The notes under the pieces are model-generated. The model had not been told where the DNA came from, did not search any database, and worked only from the letters and a program-made list of their open reading frames with translations. Position numbers and translations under genes: made by a program. Positions 12,721 to 23,102 of a stretch of DNA of 64,000 nt are shown here, piece after piece (positions within the stretch are counted from its first letter, which is position 1; each line of letters begins with the position of its first letter). Origin of the DNA: Carallia brachiata (taxonomy: Eukaryota; Streptophyta; Magnoliopsida; Malpighiales; Rhizophoraceae); contig JADCRB010000053.1 in the NCBI GenBank assembly GCA_021464245.1, positions 200,054-264,053 on the forward strand. The letters are read 5' to 3'.

Positions 12721-13167
12721 GATGATGACAAAACCCTTAAATAGATGCTCCCCCTTAATCTAAGCTTCCTTTAGAAATGCTCTTTCTTGATGACACTCTC
12801 TTAATTTTCTCCCCCTTTTTGTCATCAAAAAATGGTTGAAACAAAAATGTGAATGCTAACTAGGTTAAGAGATTAAGACTCCCCCTTAATGTATGCATGT
12901 ATCACAAGTTCACATTTACAATTTAGCATACAAGTTATAGTAACTTTGAAATGCAGGCCTTGTAGAGTTCAAATACAATCATTAAAGTAAGGAAATGAAG
13001 ATAATCAAGCCTATGCCCAATGCATGGGGTGTGACATGCCCAATTTTCTTCTTAAAAAAATGATCTATCAAAAGGTCTTTATTCAAAATTTGGTCACTAT
13101 GTTACCAAAAATACAATGTAGATCATTACCTTCAATAATAGTTCATGAGTAGGTCAAAAATATTACC

Positions 13168-13223
13168 GCAGTCAAATTGCTTACGTGGAAGTCCATCTCA
13201 GCAGTCAATTGCTTACGTGGAAG
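13168..13223 (+). promoter_or_regulatory. Direct repeat upstream of the WUSCHEL-like gene
   Basis: A 23-24 base unit occurs twice, at 13168-13191 and 13201-13223. Both copies contain TTGCTTACGTGGAAG with an ACGT core of the kind bound by bZIP factors. They lie about 270-320 bases before the start codon, a sensible place for promoter elements. A second smaller pair, TCAGGCGTAA and TCAGGCATAA, lies closer in at about 13353-13385. The promoter role is inference. Confidence 0.4.
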
Positions 13224-13491
13224 CTGACATGGTATACAATTAAAAAACGGTGCAGATGTGGCACACAGTCAGAAAAGTCGCGAACGGTCAGACGGAAGTA
13301 GCTGACAGTGAGGTGAAAGTGGAGGACAGCTGGCCAATTATTACGCTAGAGAATCAGGCGTAATTTCCGGATTATCAGGCATAAAGTGAGAATCGAGGGA
13401 GAGAAGCATTAAGCCATAATCGTTCATCTTTCATCTTTCATTTGTTGTTTCCAGAATCTCAAAATTTTCACTCACCTTTCACATCAACAAG

Positions 13492-14078
13492 ATGAGACCA
13501 CCATCAAGCCATCAGAACCTGGAAACTGGAGACTCTTCCAATTCCAGATGGAGATCGGTGCCGGAGCAATTACAAATCTTGGAAAATATTTTTCATGGCA
13601 TTGAAGAAGCTCGTCCGACATCAAGCCAACTTACTCAACTTGTCTCACTGTTGAGACCATATGGTCCAATTCAGCCAAGTAACATTAGACTCTGGATCCA
13701 GAATCGAAGGCGCAGTGTGAGAATAGGCAGAGCACCTCCTGTTATTCATTCCACCAACACAACAATTGTTTCTCAAGGAAATCCCAACCAGCATCGCCAG
13801 CCACCAGGTATTTCCCATTTATCATTTGAAATCTTTGATGTGGGTCAGAGATCAAATTCCCATGAATATTTTCACTTAGTAGGAAGCATTACTCAGTGAG
13901 AAGCAGATCGGTCAACTCTTCTCGTGAGGGAGAAAGAGAAACACTCAGTCTCTTTCCTGTTCATCTAGGCGATCTCAATCAGCAAGAAAATGCTGGTACT
14001 ATTGACATTGCCAACCTGCCGAACAATGAGGGCTTTATGGATCTAGAGCTACGCCTTAGGCCCCCTAGGAGCGACTGA
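13492..14078 (+). CDS. WOX: WUSCHEL-related homeobox protein inside a retrotransposon
   Basis: Two exons, 13492-13807 and 13897-14078, with an 89-base intron (GTATTT...ACTCAG) that joins the two frames exactly. The product is 165 residues. Residues 19-79 form a WUS-type homeodomain starting RWRSVPEQLQILENIF, with recognition helix NIRLWIQNRRRS: the invariant Trp68, Gln70 and Asn71 are present, but the usual WFQN is WIQN. Residues 121-128 are the WUS box (TLSLFPVH) and residues 155-159 an EAR repressor motif (LELRL) close to the C-terminus. These three parts in this order are diagnostic of the WUS clade; Arabidopsis WUS is longer (about 290 residues), so the linkers are shortened. No stop or frameshift interrupts it. 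It lies antisense to the retrotransposon's own genes, which explains why the intron was not spliced out during retrotransposition. If expressed, it should be a nuclear DNA-binding regulator; expression is unknown. Confidence 0.85.
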
Positions 14079-14627
14079 CAGGGGTAAGATCTGAAGACAT
14101 TTTCTGGCGTTGGAATATGGATTCCAACATACAAAGCTTTACTGGAATGTATGTATGCGCAGGGATGTTGTCTTGTAGTGCATAGTACATGGATGAGTCA
14201 TGGTTGGTGTACTCTAATATGTATGAATAAGTGGTTGGTGTTATTTGTCTTGTAATTGTGTACTTATCAATTTTGGTAAGTCTGCATGTACTACTGAGAT
14301 AAAGACATGGGAAAAATGTAAAACCTTGTGAAAGTGTGTGAGATGTTGATCTTGGGCTCTTGCCCTGAAAATGAAGTATGTATTTGTTTTAATCTAAGCA
14401 TGCATCACACAACTAATTCTAAAGCATTGGCAAACCTCTCACTAAATCAATTTTAGATGATTACGAAATGATACTCATGCTAGAATTTCTAAGCTTTCAT
14501 ATTTGTGCTAACATTAGCTTTGCAATGTTTGAAAAGTTTCCTTTTTAGCTCATAATCTTATTTAAATGGATTCTCTTTCAAGCAGCATCACCAAGACCCA
14601 ATTTAAGCTTGTTACCTTTCTCAATTG

Positions 14628-15165
14628 GACAGCTCGGACACTTCTTAAAGAATCAATCATAACTCTACCTGTATAACTCCAAATCATATCCCGTTTCTTC
14701 CATATGAAAGTAGACTCATAGAGATTTTCATACATGTATAGATCATGGTCTGATTCCACTCCAGCTAGCTGTGGTGTCTTCTGGAAGTTGACTGATCCTG
14801 CTGGACGGGACAGGCTGTACATCCTTTAGTATTTTGGCAATATCTCCTTCTATAGAACTCCAATTTGCGTGATTCTGGTCAATTTAGAAACTAGACAGAA
14901 TTATATTTGTATGCATATAAAACTCAACAGCTAGTTCCTTCCCATTTGGTCGCAATCATCTCTTAAAGTGGACTGATCCTGTCTGCCTTGACAGATTGAG
15001 CACCTTTCAGTTCATAGACTATAAATTCCTCCAGAAATATCAATTGAGATGATTTTGAGAATTCAGAAACTAGACAGAATTATCTTTCTAACCGTATATA
15101 GAACATTATCTAGTTCATCTCCATGTGAGCAAACGATCCTTTTAAAGTTGACCATACTGGATAGT
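14628..15165. repeat. Three diverged tandem units of about 180 bases
   Basis: Three successive segments share TGATCCTG near a CTG-rich start, a middle with AAACTAGACAGAATTAT, and an end with TCTTAAAGTGGACTGAT or similar (about 14628-14790, 14790-14967 and 14968-15165). Related wording (GACAGTCTGCACAC, AATAGACAGAACAAAG, GAAACTAGACTTATAG) occurs in the LTRs, so the units may derive from LTR sequence. No convincing protein is encoded. Confidence 0.5.
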
Positions 15166-15292
15166 ACTTACACTGAATGTGACCAATATCAATAGTTGCC
15201 TTATGCTAGCATTGCTTCCATTTCAATTGATGTTTATTTGATTAAATCATTTAACTACACACTTAAATAAACATATTAGTAACTCTCAGTGT

Positions 15293-15715
15293 TTAGCAAT
15301 CATCAAAGCCAAAAAAAAAAAAATGAAACCTTAGGGTCTTAACAAGCACATGCATTACACAACTTATTCTTTTTCCTACAAATCTCAATGCTTTAGTATG
15401 GGGATCATATAATTCACAAGTCATGGGTTTGAATAATATCTTAAAACCTTTATCACACATTTGGCTAATGCTAATTAAGTTGTGCTTTAAACCACTTACC
15501 AAAGCAACATCCTCAATAAAACTTGATACATTGTTACCTATAGTGCCAACCCAATATTTTGCCTTTTCCATTGTCTCCAAACGTGACACATCTCCATCCT
15601 TGCTTTTTAGTGTGGAGAAAAATGATGCTTCTCCGGTCATATGCCTTGCACATCCACTATCAAGGTACCAAATGGCATCTTCTTTAAAATATGTTGCCTT
15701 CAAGCACTTTTCCAC
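15293..15715 (-). pseudogene. Copia protease domain (end of the surviving pol)
   Basis: The open frame contains the copia aspartic protease signature WYLDSGCARHMTG about 16 residues in, then IEDVALVSGLKHNLISISQM, the usual conserved second half of this domain. In complete elements the protein continues into the integrase zinc finger and core. Here it ends shortly after a CELYDPHTKAL stretch in low-complexity Phe-rich sequence, and no integrase follows, so pol is cut after the protease. Confidence 0.85.
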
Positions 15716-16010
15716 CTACAAAACAAGATGTAGAATATTTTGGTACCCATATCTTTTTGGGTCCTTCAATGTTACAACAATCATTCTTCTTCAATGAATC
15801 TTTAACCATCCACACTTGTTTGAATTTATTAGGCTTTGTCCAAACTTTAGAAGATGACACATAATCTTTAATGTAGGACTTGTTGGGATCACTAGGTCTT
15901 CTAAGTCTACAATCATGAAATTTGTGTCCCTTTTTATGACAATAAAAACATGATACAACATTTTTCTTCTCTTTTATGAGATTAGTCTTGTTTTTAGTGA
16001 GGTATCCCAA
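15684..16010 (-). pseudogene. Gag zinc knuckle region
   Basis: The CCHC knuckle CFYCHKKGHKFHDC (CX2CX4HX4C) is complete. It binds the element RNA during packaging. The frame is separated from the upstream gag segment by stops and a frame change and overlaps the protease frame by about 30 bases, so a continuous Gag-Pol cannot be made from this copy. Confidence 0.8.
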
Positions 16011-16240
16011 ACGGATTTGTTAAAAAATTTCTTTTGACAAGATAACATCTCATCTAACTTATTGCTACCTAATGTGAATTTTGAAAAGGACTTTTCTAAA
16101 TTTAGATTCTTTTCTTTAAGGTCCTCAACTTCTTTTTCCAAACATGATGTAAATTGTCTTTGATGTTAGGAGCCTCTTTAGATATTGCAAGCTCTTGTTT
16201 AACAAAATTTAACTCACTACAAGTTGATTTATGATCTAAT

Positions 16241-17148
16241 TTAGCTTTCAAGTTCTTCTTTTAAAAGACTATTTTCCAATACAATTTCATCTTTCTCTAA
16301 CAAAAGTTTTTCACATGCTTTCTTTTGCTCTTTATATTGTTTACATTTCCTTTTAAAAGTGATCAATAAATCATCAAAAGCTTCTCTAAGTTCTTCATAA
16401 GAGGGAAGATCCATTACCTCATTGTCACTTTCATCGTCATCATCTAGGGCCATGAGTGCTACATTTTTTGAGGATGGTTCTACTTGTGGTAATGCACTTC
16501 TCCTTTTGAGTTTGATCTCATGAGTCATCAAGGACCCAAGTAACTCTTCCATGGTTAGCTCCTCCACGTTGTGAGTTTCTTCAATGGCATTAATCTTCAT
16601 TTCGTATTCCTCATTCATCGAATTCATTAATTTCTGCACAAGTTCACCCTTTCCAAACACTTTGCCAAGATCGGTTAGTCCATTAGCAATAATCATGAGT
16701 CTATCATACACACTTTTAACCGATTCATTTGGTCTCATAGTGAAAAGTTCAAAGTCTTTCATAAGCATGCCAAGTTTAACTTTCCAAACTTTTAATGTCC
16801 CTTCATTTGAGAGAACAATGTATTCCAAATTTCCTTAGCATTTTTACAATGTTTGATGGTGTTATATTCACTTCTAGCTATGGACGTTTTCAAATAATAA
16901 TATGCTATTTCATCTATTTGGTTTTTCTTATAGTCCTCTTCATCCCATTTTCCTATTGGTTTTACTTTCAAGGTTTTTACTCCCTTATCATCAACAACTT
17001 CTTCCTTAGGAACATATGGTCCCTCGTCTACACTTTGCCAAACTTTTATCCCCTTAAATTTAAGATAACTTTCCATATGATCTTTATAGTATTGAAAATC
17101 ACTACCATCAAAGAAAGGTCTCTTCTTTTCATTAAATGAGGATTCCAT
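16241..17148 (-). pseudogene. Copia gag (UBN2-type), frameshifted
   Basis: Two overlapping minus-strand frames make up a typical SIRE-like Gag. The first (17148-16792) starts MESSFNEKKRPFFDGSDF and reaches CKNAKEIWNTL. The second (16828-16241) continues with MLMKDFELFTMRPNESV, YDRLMIIANGLTDLG and LTMEELLGSLMTHEIKLKRR, then an acidic MALDDDDESD stretch and a Lys/Glu-rich coiled-coil-like end. A single indel near 16,810 breaks the frame, and a stop after EELES (16241) cuts it before the zinc knuckle. Confidence 0.88.
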
Positions 17149-17190
17149 GGGGATCCCTCAAGGATGTTAAGCCTTACAAGTGAGGTTAAG

Positions 17191-17201
17191 CTCTGATACC
17201 A
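17191..17201 (-). other. Primer-binding site for initiator tRNA-Met
   Basis: CTCTGATACCA on the plus strand is TGGTATCAGAG on the coding strand, two bases from the end of the 5' LTR. This is the standard primer site of plant copia elements and fixes the element's orientation. Confidence 0.92.
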
Positions 17202-17203
17202 AA

Positions 17204-18672
17204 TGTTGGTCCCTTGGGTGAAGCCTAGAGGGGGGGTGAATAGGCTTTACCAATGAAATCCTCAAATAAAATTTCTGCAAATGAATGTAACAAGAGATTG
17301 AAAGAAATACAATACCGATTTTTACAAGGTTCACCAAATGGCTACGTCCTTGGTCTTCTCAACAATCCCTCTCTTGGAGATTCTTGAGAGTTCAACTATG
17401 GGGTGCCTTTGGGCGCACCAATCACCACCGTACAGTTTACAAGAAGACTCCGCAAACACCCTTGCGTCCGCCTTCAAAACGCTTGTTGCACAAGTCCCAC
17501 TTGCCAACACCACTTTCCCTTTTCTTTTAGGTTTTCCTTCTTGGAGTTCAACCCTAACTCCTTACAAGATGATCCTCACAAGTCCCACTTGAGAGCTCTC
17601 ACCTATTCTCACAATGTATTACAATACAAATGAAACTTACTAGCTTGAATGCTAGTTTTACAATAAAAGCACTTAGAGTAAAGAAAGCCTTTTTGCCTTT
17701 AGAGAGATTGTGCAATGGTTGAATATAACTTTCTTCACAAGTAAAACATCTTCAAGTGATGTTTAAATAGCTGCAAGATAGGTTAGCAACTTGTTAGAGC
17801 CGTTGCCATGAGTTGCACATGCATACCTTGTTGTTTCCCTCTTGACAGCTTTGCATTGATTCTCTTGTTTGACACCTTCTGGTTGAACGGCTATAACTTG
17901 ATACAGGCAGCTTGAAAATTGCGATTCCTTTTTTTTTATTTAGTAGACTGTCAGAGCTCTCTACCCACCAAATTTGACTATTTTTGAATGAGTATAGCAT
18001 AGTCAAATAAATGTTTGAATACAGACGTTAAAGTTCCGTTAGACAGTCTGCACACTTTTAGTAGAACGGTAATATCTTCCAGATGGCTTTGAATTTTGAT
18101 GTGATTTTTTTGCATTGATTAATAGACAGAACAAAGAATCTACACACAAAATTTCACATTCAAATTCGTCGTGTGCTCTTCTAGGCAGCCGTTGCAATTC
18201 ACTCCATGTGCACTGAAAGTTCCTGACAGCTTGCACCCTCTTGGTATAAAATTCATAAGTTTTTCTCTAGGGCTCCAAAAATTGCACGACCAAGCTCATT
18301 TGAAACTAGACTTATAGTCCTGCCAAAATATATATATTTTAGGCCCAAAATATATCTCAAGTGAGTGAGTTTAGTACCTAAAATCTGTCCAAACAGATTT
18401 GCTCTTATGCTGTCTTTATAAGATAGTAGCTTAATAAGGCCCAATGTGATATTTATCTTCCATGCACTTCCATGCACGTGTAAGATGGCATATGTGTACC
18501 TCTTTGGACTTCTTGAACCTGAATTGTATACTTGAAGAACATACAAATAAAATTCACTCGTACTTATGTTAGATTGGTTTATAGCTTATTATCAAAACAC
18601 TCATCATCAAAACATGAATTCACACTTAGTAACAATTTCTTAATGTATGCATGGGGTGTGAATTTTCCAACA
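17204..18672 (-). repeat. Right LTR (5' LTR of the copia element)
   Basis: 1,469 bases, TGTTGG to CCAACA. This is the more complete of the two LTRs. It would hold the promoter for the gag transcript; I did not pick out a definite TATA box. Confidence 0.92.
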
Positions 18673-18677
18673 TCGAG

Positions 18678-19845
18678 ATTTTTGCGGTTTCAGTTTATTA
18701 CGATGGTAACACTAATATTGAAATCTGAGCTATGTTGTGATCCACTGTGCACTTTCCCTTACTGTGATTGTCACAACAATCTTACTCATGTACTAAATGG
18801 CTCTCAATATGTCTATGAATGAGGTCTCCAACTATAGGGGCACATGACAAAATTGATGAAGTCTGAGTCATTGAGGCATGTTATAGGCAGTGAAAAAGAG
18901 ATCTTCTGTTCGGGTTGAGGATGTTAGCGAGGATTTGATAGGTTCATGAGTTATTGAGGTTGGCCATTTCTAAAGTTTAGTGACTTAATTTGTCGATATA
19001 ACCTAAGTTTCGGTCTTGATATATAAATATATGATGATGTATGCAGAGTTTAAGATCTCGAGCTTGACTCTCAATCGTTATCAAAAATAAAAAAAAAACA
19101 CAATATCTTTTAAGTTTTTAATCGACCAGTACGTTGTTATGGACAATTTGGGCTAGATGACCATACTAAATTAGCTGAAAATCGTAGCAATCAGGGAATT
19201 CCAACGGGGAATACCAACGGGGAATACCAACCAGGGACATTGCTTTTGTAATGATCCACTTTACGACTAACCTGCCCCATATTTGTGTTTTGCATTGTAA
19301 AATAACTACATTAATCTATTTTAGGCCGACACAATGCTATAAAATAATTAATTATTACGATTCCTAGCAATTACTTTTTTTCCAAAAATCAGTTAAATAA
19401 TAAGGTATGTGAAGATTTTAAAAAAAAATTTTTTTTTTAATAAACTTATCATTTATCCACCAACATGTTAACTTCAATATCACATAAATTTAACCTATTT
19501 TTCAATTATGTTTTTCTTATAAACACTTTAACAATATTGGTGAGGAAAATTATTATTTTCGGGACTGGACTCATCTCAAATAGAGGTATCAGATTGAGAA
19601 TGGTCAATCAGAGTTCAACACTTGCAAAACAAAGCACAACTACAAAGGGCTAGTGAGTCTTTCGACGATGCCTAAGAGTCTAGAGGTAAAGAGTGTGTGT
19701 AACCTATGTGCATGACTTAGGAGATATGCAAACAAGGAACCTCCTATTTATAGGGTTTAAAGGGTACTTATGTGACAAGTCCCAAGACAAAGAGGTACTA
19801 CTATATTATATAGCTCATGTCTTAATAGGTTTCCTAATGAAAAAA
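18678..19845. other. Intergenic, no gene recognised
   Basis: AT-rich sequence. A 13-base unit CCAACGGGGAATA is repeated in tandem at 19201-19226, with a partial third copy. The region 19620-19800 has a flavour of an old LTR (CCTCCTATTTATAGGGTTTA), but no partner was found. Confidence 0.5.
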
Positions 19846-20232
19846 GAAAAATTAGGTTGATTTTACTTGTATTAACTAGTTGGTGACATTATCTGAACTT
19901 TTCATTTGACATTATTTGAAGTTACTTGTTATATTTACTTAGTTTTCTATAAATGTAATAAATAGTATATCTAATTTTATGTTTTCTAAATCAGATTTTA
20001 CACAAATTTATTTCATGAAAATGATAGTTGGTTGGGTAAAGGATTAGGGGTGACCTGGAGAGAGAAAAAGAGAGGAGGAGAGAAAAAAGAAAATAATTGT
20101 GAGTCTCACAATTTTTTTCTTTGTTTTTTTTAGAAACAAATGATGCAAATAGCAGTTGAGGTTGCTGTGTAATATACCTATAAAATATTTACAAACAAGT
20201 TATGATAAAAAAATAAAACTCGTTCTCCATCT
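19846..20232 (+). repeat. Promoter-only relic of the AHP duplication (left half)
   Basis: It matches 35868-36340, the region upstream of AHP copy 2, through blocks such as AACTAGTTGGTGACATTATC, AATAAATAGTATATCTAATT and the junction near ACTCGT. The match resumes at 29143 after the inserted gypsy element. This copy lacks the SINE found at 36122-36247, so it shows the empty site. Confidence 0.7.
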
Positions 20233-20237
20233 AACAG

Positions 20238-21614
20238 TGATAGGTCCAATTTTGCATAGGAATTACATACAATTTTGTATTTAATTTGATATTTATTTAT
20301 ATAAATATTGTGTGTATTGGTGGATTCTACTTTTATTTGTTATTTTACATTTTTTAGGATAAAAGGATGCAAAGAGAAGTAATCAGATGCCGGTTTAGTC
20401 CTATTCAAGCAGATTTTCCAACTTTAGGCCTTTTCTGTTTTTCAGTTGTAACTTCCTCTCCACAAGTCAGAATTGTGTGTTTCTTAAGTGAAATCGAAGT
20501 TAAGAGATAGAACTACAAATTTTCTGTTTTGATAAAAATCAATTTTTCCTAGAAAGGGTAGAGAAATGAGTTGGAAATCATAGGACCAAAATTGCCCAGA
20601 ATTTTGGAATCCTTAATCTTCTCTGACTTGAATTTTTAGGTCTTTTTATTACAACCCTTTTAAGGGTATAAATACCAAAAGTGGGCAAAAGCTGAAGGAG
20701 GTTATTTTAAGGCCTAAAACACGCTTTATGGAGGAAAATAAAGCCAAAAAGAGGAGAGGATGTGAGGAATGCAAAGACGGAGGCTAGAGCTTTGTACTAT
20801 ATATCATCTACACAGAGTTTTCTTATTCCTTTTCCATCTTTATGACTTTTTATCAATTGAACATTATTATTTTTGTTGTTTTTAGCATGTTAGGCTAAAC
20901 CTCCAAGTTAGAGTTAAGGATGTAGCTTAACTTTGGGGGTTAAATTAATTAGTTCTTATGGATGATTTTTTGTATTTTGAAATAATATTTTATCTGTTGA
21001 CGACTTGAATTTGATTTATCTATCTTGAGTTTCATGTTGCTTGTATCATTTGCCACCATATAAGTAGTTTTTGGGTTATGTTGATATTGGGAGATGAGAC
21101 ATTAACCGTGCACTAAATAAACGAACACGCATATTTTGAGATCGAGAGATGAGAGATTTGTATGACGCCAATTGTTTCTTTATTCTTAATATGCTTAACT
21201 TAATTTAATGTGAGCTCGAGAGAAGACCGTGAGTGAGTTAGGTATGACTTAGTTGCTTGCGAGAGAGCGAAAGCTTTTGTAGTAGAAATGACGTTCAAAT
21301 TACGAAACCCATGAAACTAATGTAATTTGTCTCTTACTAGGTAAAATCCTAAACCCCAGTCTTTTTTTTTTTTCAAAAAAACCTCCAAATTTAGCTTTCA
21401 ATTGTCAGTTTTTAGTTAGTTGAATTTCTTTTATTTAATTAATTTTTATTAATCCTTAATTCAATACTAATTTCAATTGAATTCAATTTTCAATTTAAAT
21501 TAATTTTTACAAATCTTCATTTGTGTTTGTTCCCTGTGGATTTGACACTTGGAATAGTCGTCAGGTTATTATTATTATGATTGACCATGTGTACTTGCAG
21601 GATTTACCCGATCA
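20238..21614 (+). repeat. Left LTR of the gypsy element
   Basis: 1,377 bases from TGATAGGTCC to ACCCGATCA. It is homologous to the right LTR at 27844-29137 and to the solo LTR at 29760-31157. The spacing between landmarks (AAGGATGCAAAGAGAAGTAA, TTTTAAGGGTATAAATA, GGGTTATGTT) is kept in all three. Confidence 0.88.
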
Positions 21615-21620
21615 AGTTTT

Positions 21621-21638
21621 TGGCGCTATTGCTGGTGG
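21621..21638 (+). other. Decayed primer-binding site of the gypsy element
   Basis: TGGCGCTATTGCTGGTGG differs at a few positions from TGGCGCCGTTGCCGGGGA, the site seen in plant Athila/Tat elements, and lies six bases after the LTR. Confidence 0.75.
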
Positions 21639-21799
21639 TAGGAGTTTTAATTTTGATATGTGTTGTTTTATTTATTTTTGCTTTTATTTTATTTTAATTT
21701 TGTAATTTTTATTATTTTTATTATTTATTTTAGCTATTGTGTTTTTAGGTAATTGATGCTATTGACGAGATTCTTGAGTGCAGTCTTACTTAGGGATGA

Positions 21800-21955
21800 C
21801 AACGGGGCGGATTGGGGGTGGGGATACCATCCCCGATCCCCGTCCCCGCTTTTGAATTCAATCCCCGTCCCCGTCCCCGTCCCCGACGAGAATAAGATTT
21901 GAATCCCCGTCCTCGTCCCCGTCGGGGATTGGGGATCCCCGTCCCCGCCTTCAAC
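21800..21955. repeat. GC-rich subterminal repeats, left end of the hAT
   Basis: About a dozen copies of CCCCGTCCCCG/ATCCCCG and the inverse CGGGGAT lie within 150 bases. A matching set lies at 26740-26910 near the right end. In hAT elements such short subterminal repeats are transposase-binding sites; that role is inferred here. Confidence 0.7.
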
Positions 21956-22998
21956 AAAATGATGTGATTGGTGACATTAATCAGCTTAGCAGTTATGGTT
22001 AAAAAATCATGTGCAATATTTAGCAGGACGAGTTTCGGTTACATTACAATTAGCAGGGTTCAAAATTGCTTGACGGGCTATATTTATTTATTGACTAGCA
22101 AATCTGCGAAAAAAATTGGTATGAATGAAATGGAGGGATTTTAATTTTTGCTGTCCGCTTGCCAGTACCAAGTAAGCAAGCAAATACCCTAAAATGGCAT
22201 AGCAACGGGTGGAGCATTTTTCTTTTCCTTTCTTTCATCCCCTATAAGTATAGTAAGAAGAAAGGTTCTACTATTATGCCATGACAAGTGGTGCTATACA
22301 ATCTACATAAAGCCTTTCTCCACTCCATGCTCAACCACTGATGGACCTAGACAAGAATAAGCCCTCAAATCTAAATCTAAAGCATAAAGGATCAATATTT
22401 CAACACCTAATTAACAATACAATGAGACATGAAAATGCTTTATAGTTCAAGAATAATCATTTGCAAAGATTACAACAAAGTTTAAGACAAAGAAAATAAG
22501 AGGAAAGCACTAAGGGCACCAATTTCCTCTTCAAGTCTCCAGCATCTTCTCACTTTGTTAATTCAGTAACACAACTTTCCATTTCTTGAACTGCATTAGT
22601 GTAACAACAATATAAAAATTATAACCTTTAAAAAAACTAAAATCATTAAAAGTGTTATTTTTAATCCATCTTCTCACCAATTTCCTTTAATTCAACTAAA
22701 ATCATTATAACCTTTAAGTGAAGAAAAATGCCTGGTTCATATGTACCAATATCTTCATTCAAAACACAATCTGCTATTTCATCCATAACTGTAACCATAC
22801 CACCTTCATAATAAGAAAAAAAAATCAATTAATTATACAGTTCAAAGATAAATTAAAAAAAAAACCATCTCATTTGAGCCAAGTTTGGCATTCATAGAAT
22901 AATCTGGTACCTGAATTTAGTTTTATATACCCAAAATCCGTCCAAACTAATTTTAATATCATGTTAGAAAATAAAATGAGATAACAATATTTCAACTT

Positions 22999-23102
22999 GT
23001 TAAGAAAATAAAATTTGGTAATTAAATTACTCACCCCTTTTTTAAGTAGACCACAACCAATTTTGGGTGAGTAATTTAATTACCAAATTTTATTTTCTTA
23101 AC
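22999..23102. repeat. Perfect 38-base inverted repeat at the transposase 3' end
   Basis: Arm 22999-23036 (GTTAAGAAAATAAAATTTGG...) is the exact reverse complement of arm 23065-23102, with a 28-base loop. The inner part of the second arm belongs to the transposase frame, which stops within it, so the inversion probably destroyed the C-terminal end. Confidence 0.9.

Larger units (their letters stand above)
11286..18672 (-). mobile_element. Ty1/copia LTR retrotransposon carrying a WUSCHEL-like gene
   Basis: Two long direct repeats (11286-12706 and 17204-18672) begin TGTTGG and end CCAACA. The whole is bordered by TCGAG on both sides (11281-11285 and 18673-18677), an exact 5-base target duplication. 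On the minus strand the primer-binding site TGGTATCAGAG follows the right LTR, and a purine tract AAAAAGGGGGAGA precedes the left LTR. The gag and protease remnants read on the minus strand and are copia-type, closest in style to the SIRE lineage. No integrase, reverse transcriptase or RNase H can be found: their usual place, 12.7-15.3 kb, holds a plus-strand WUSCHEL-like gene and diverged repeats. The element is therefore non-autonomous. The LTRs are very alike outside their outer ends, which suggests a fairly recent insertion. Confidence 0.93.

Noticed and set aside
14562..14822. 86-residue minus-strand open frame near the captured gene
   Set aside because: It overlaps the diverged tandem units and has no domain; most likely chance.
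18680..18830. Weak likeness to the N-terminal region of a Mutator-type transposase (VSVYYDGN)
   Set aside because: Too short and interrupted by a stop; no catalytic region nearby.
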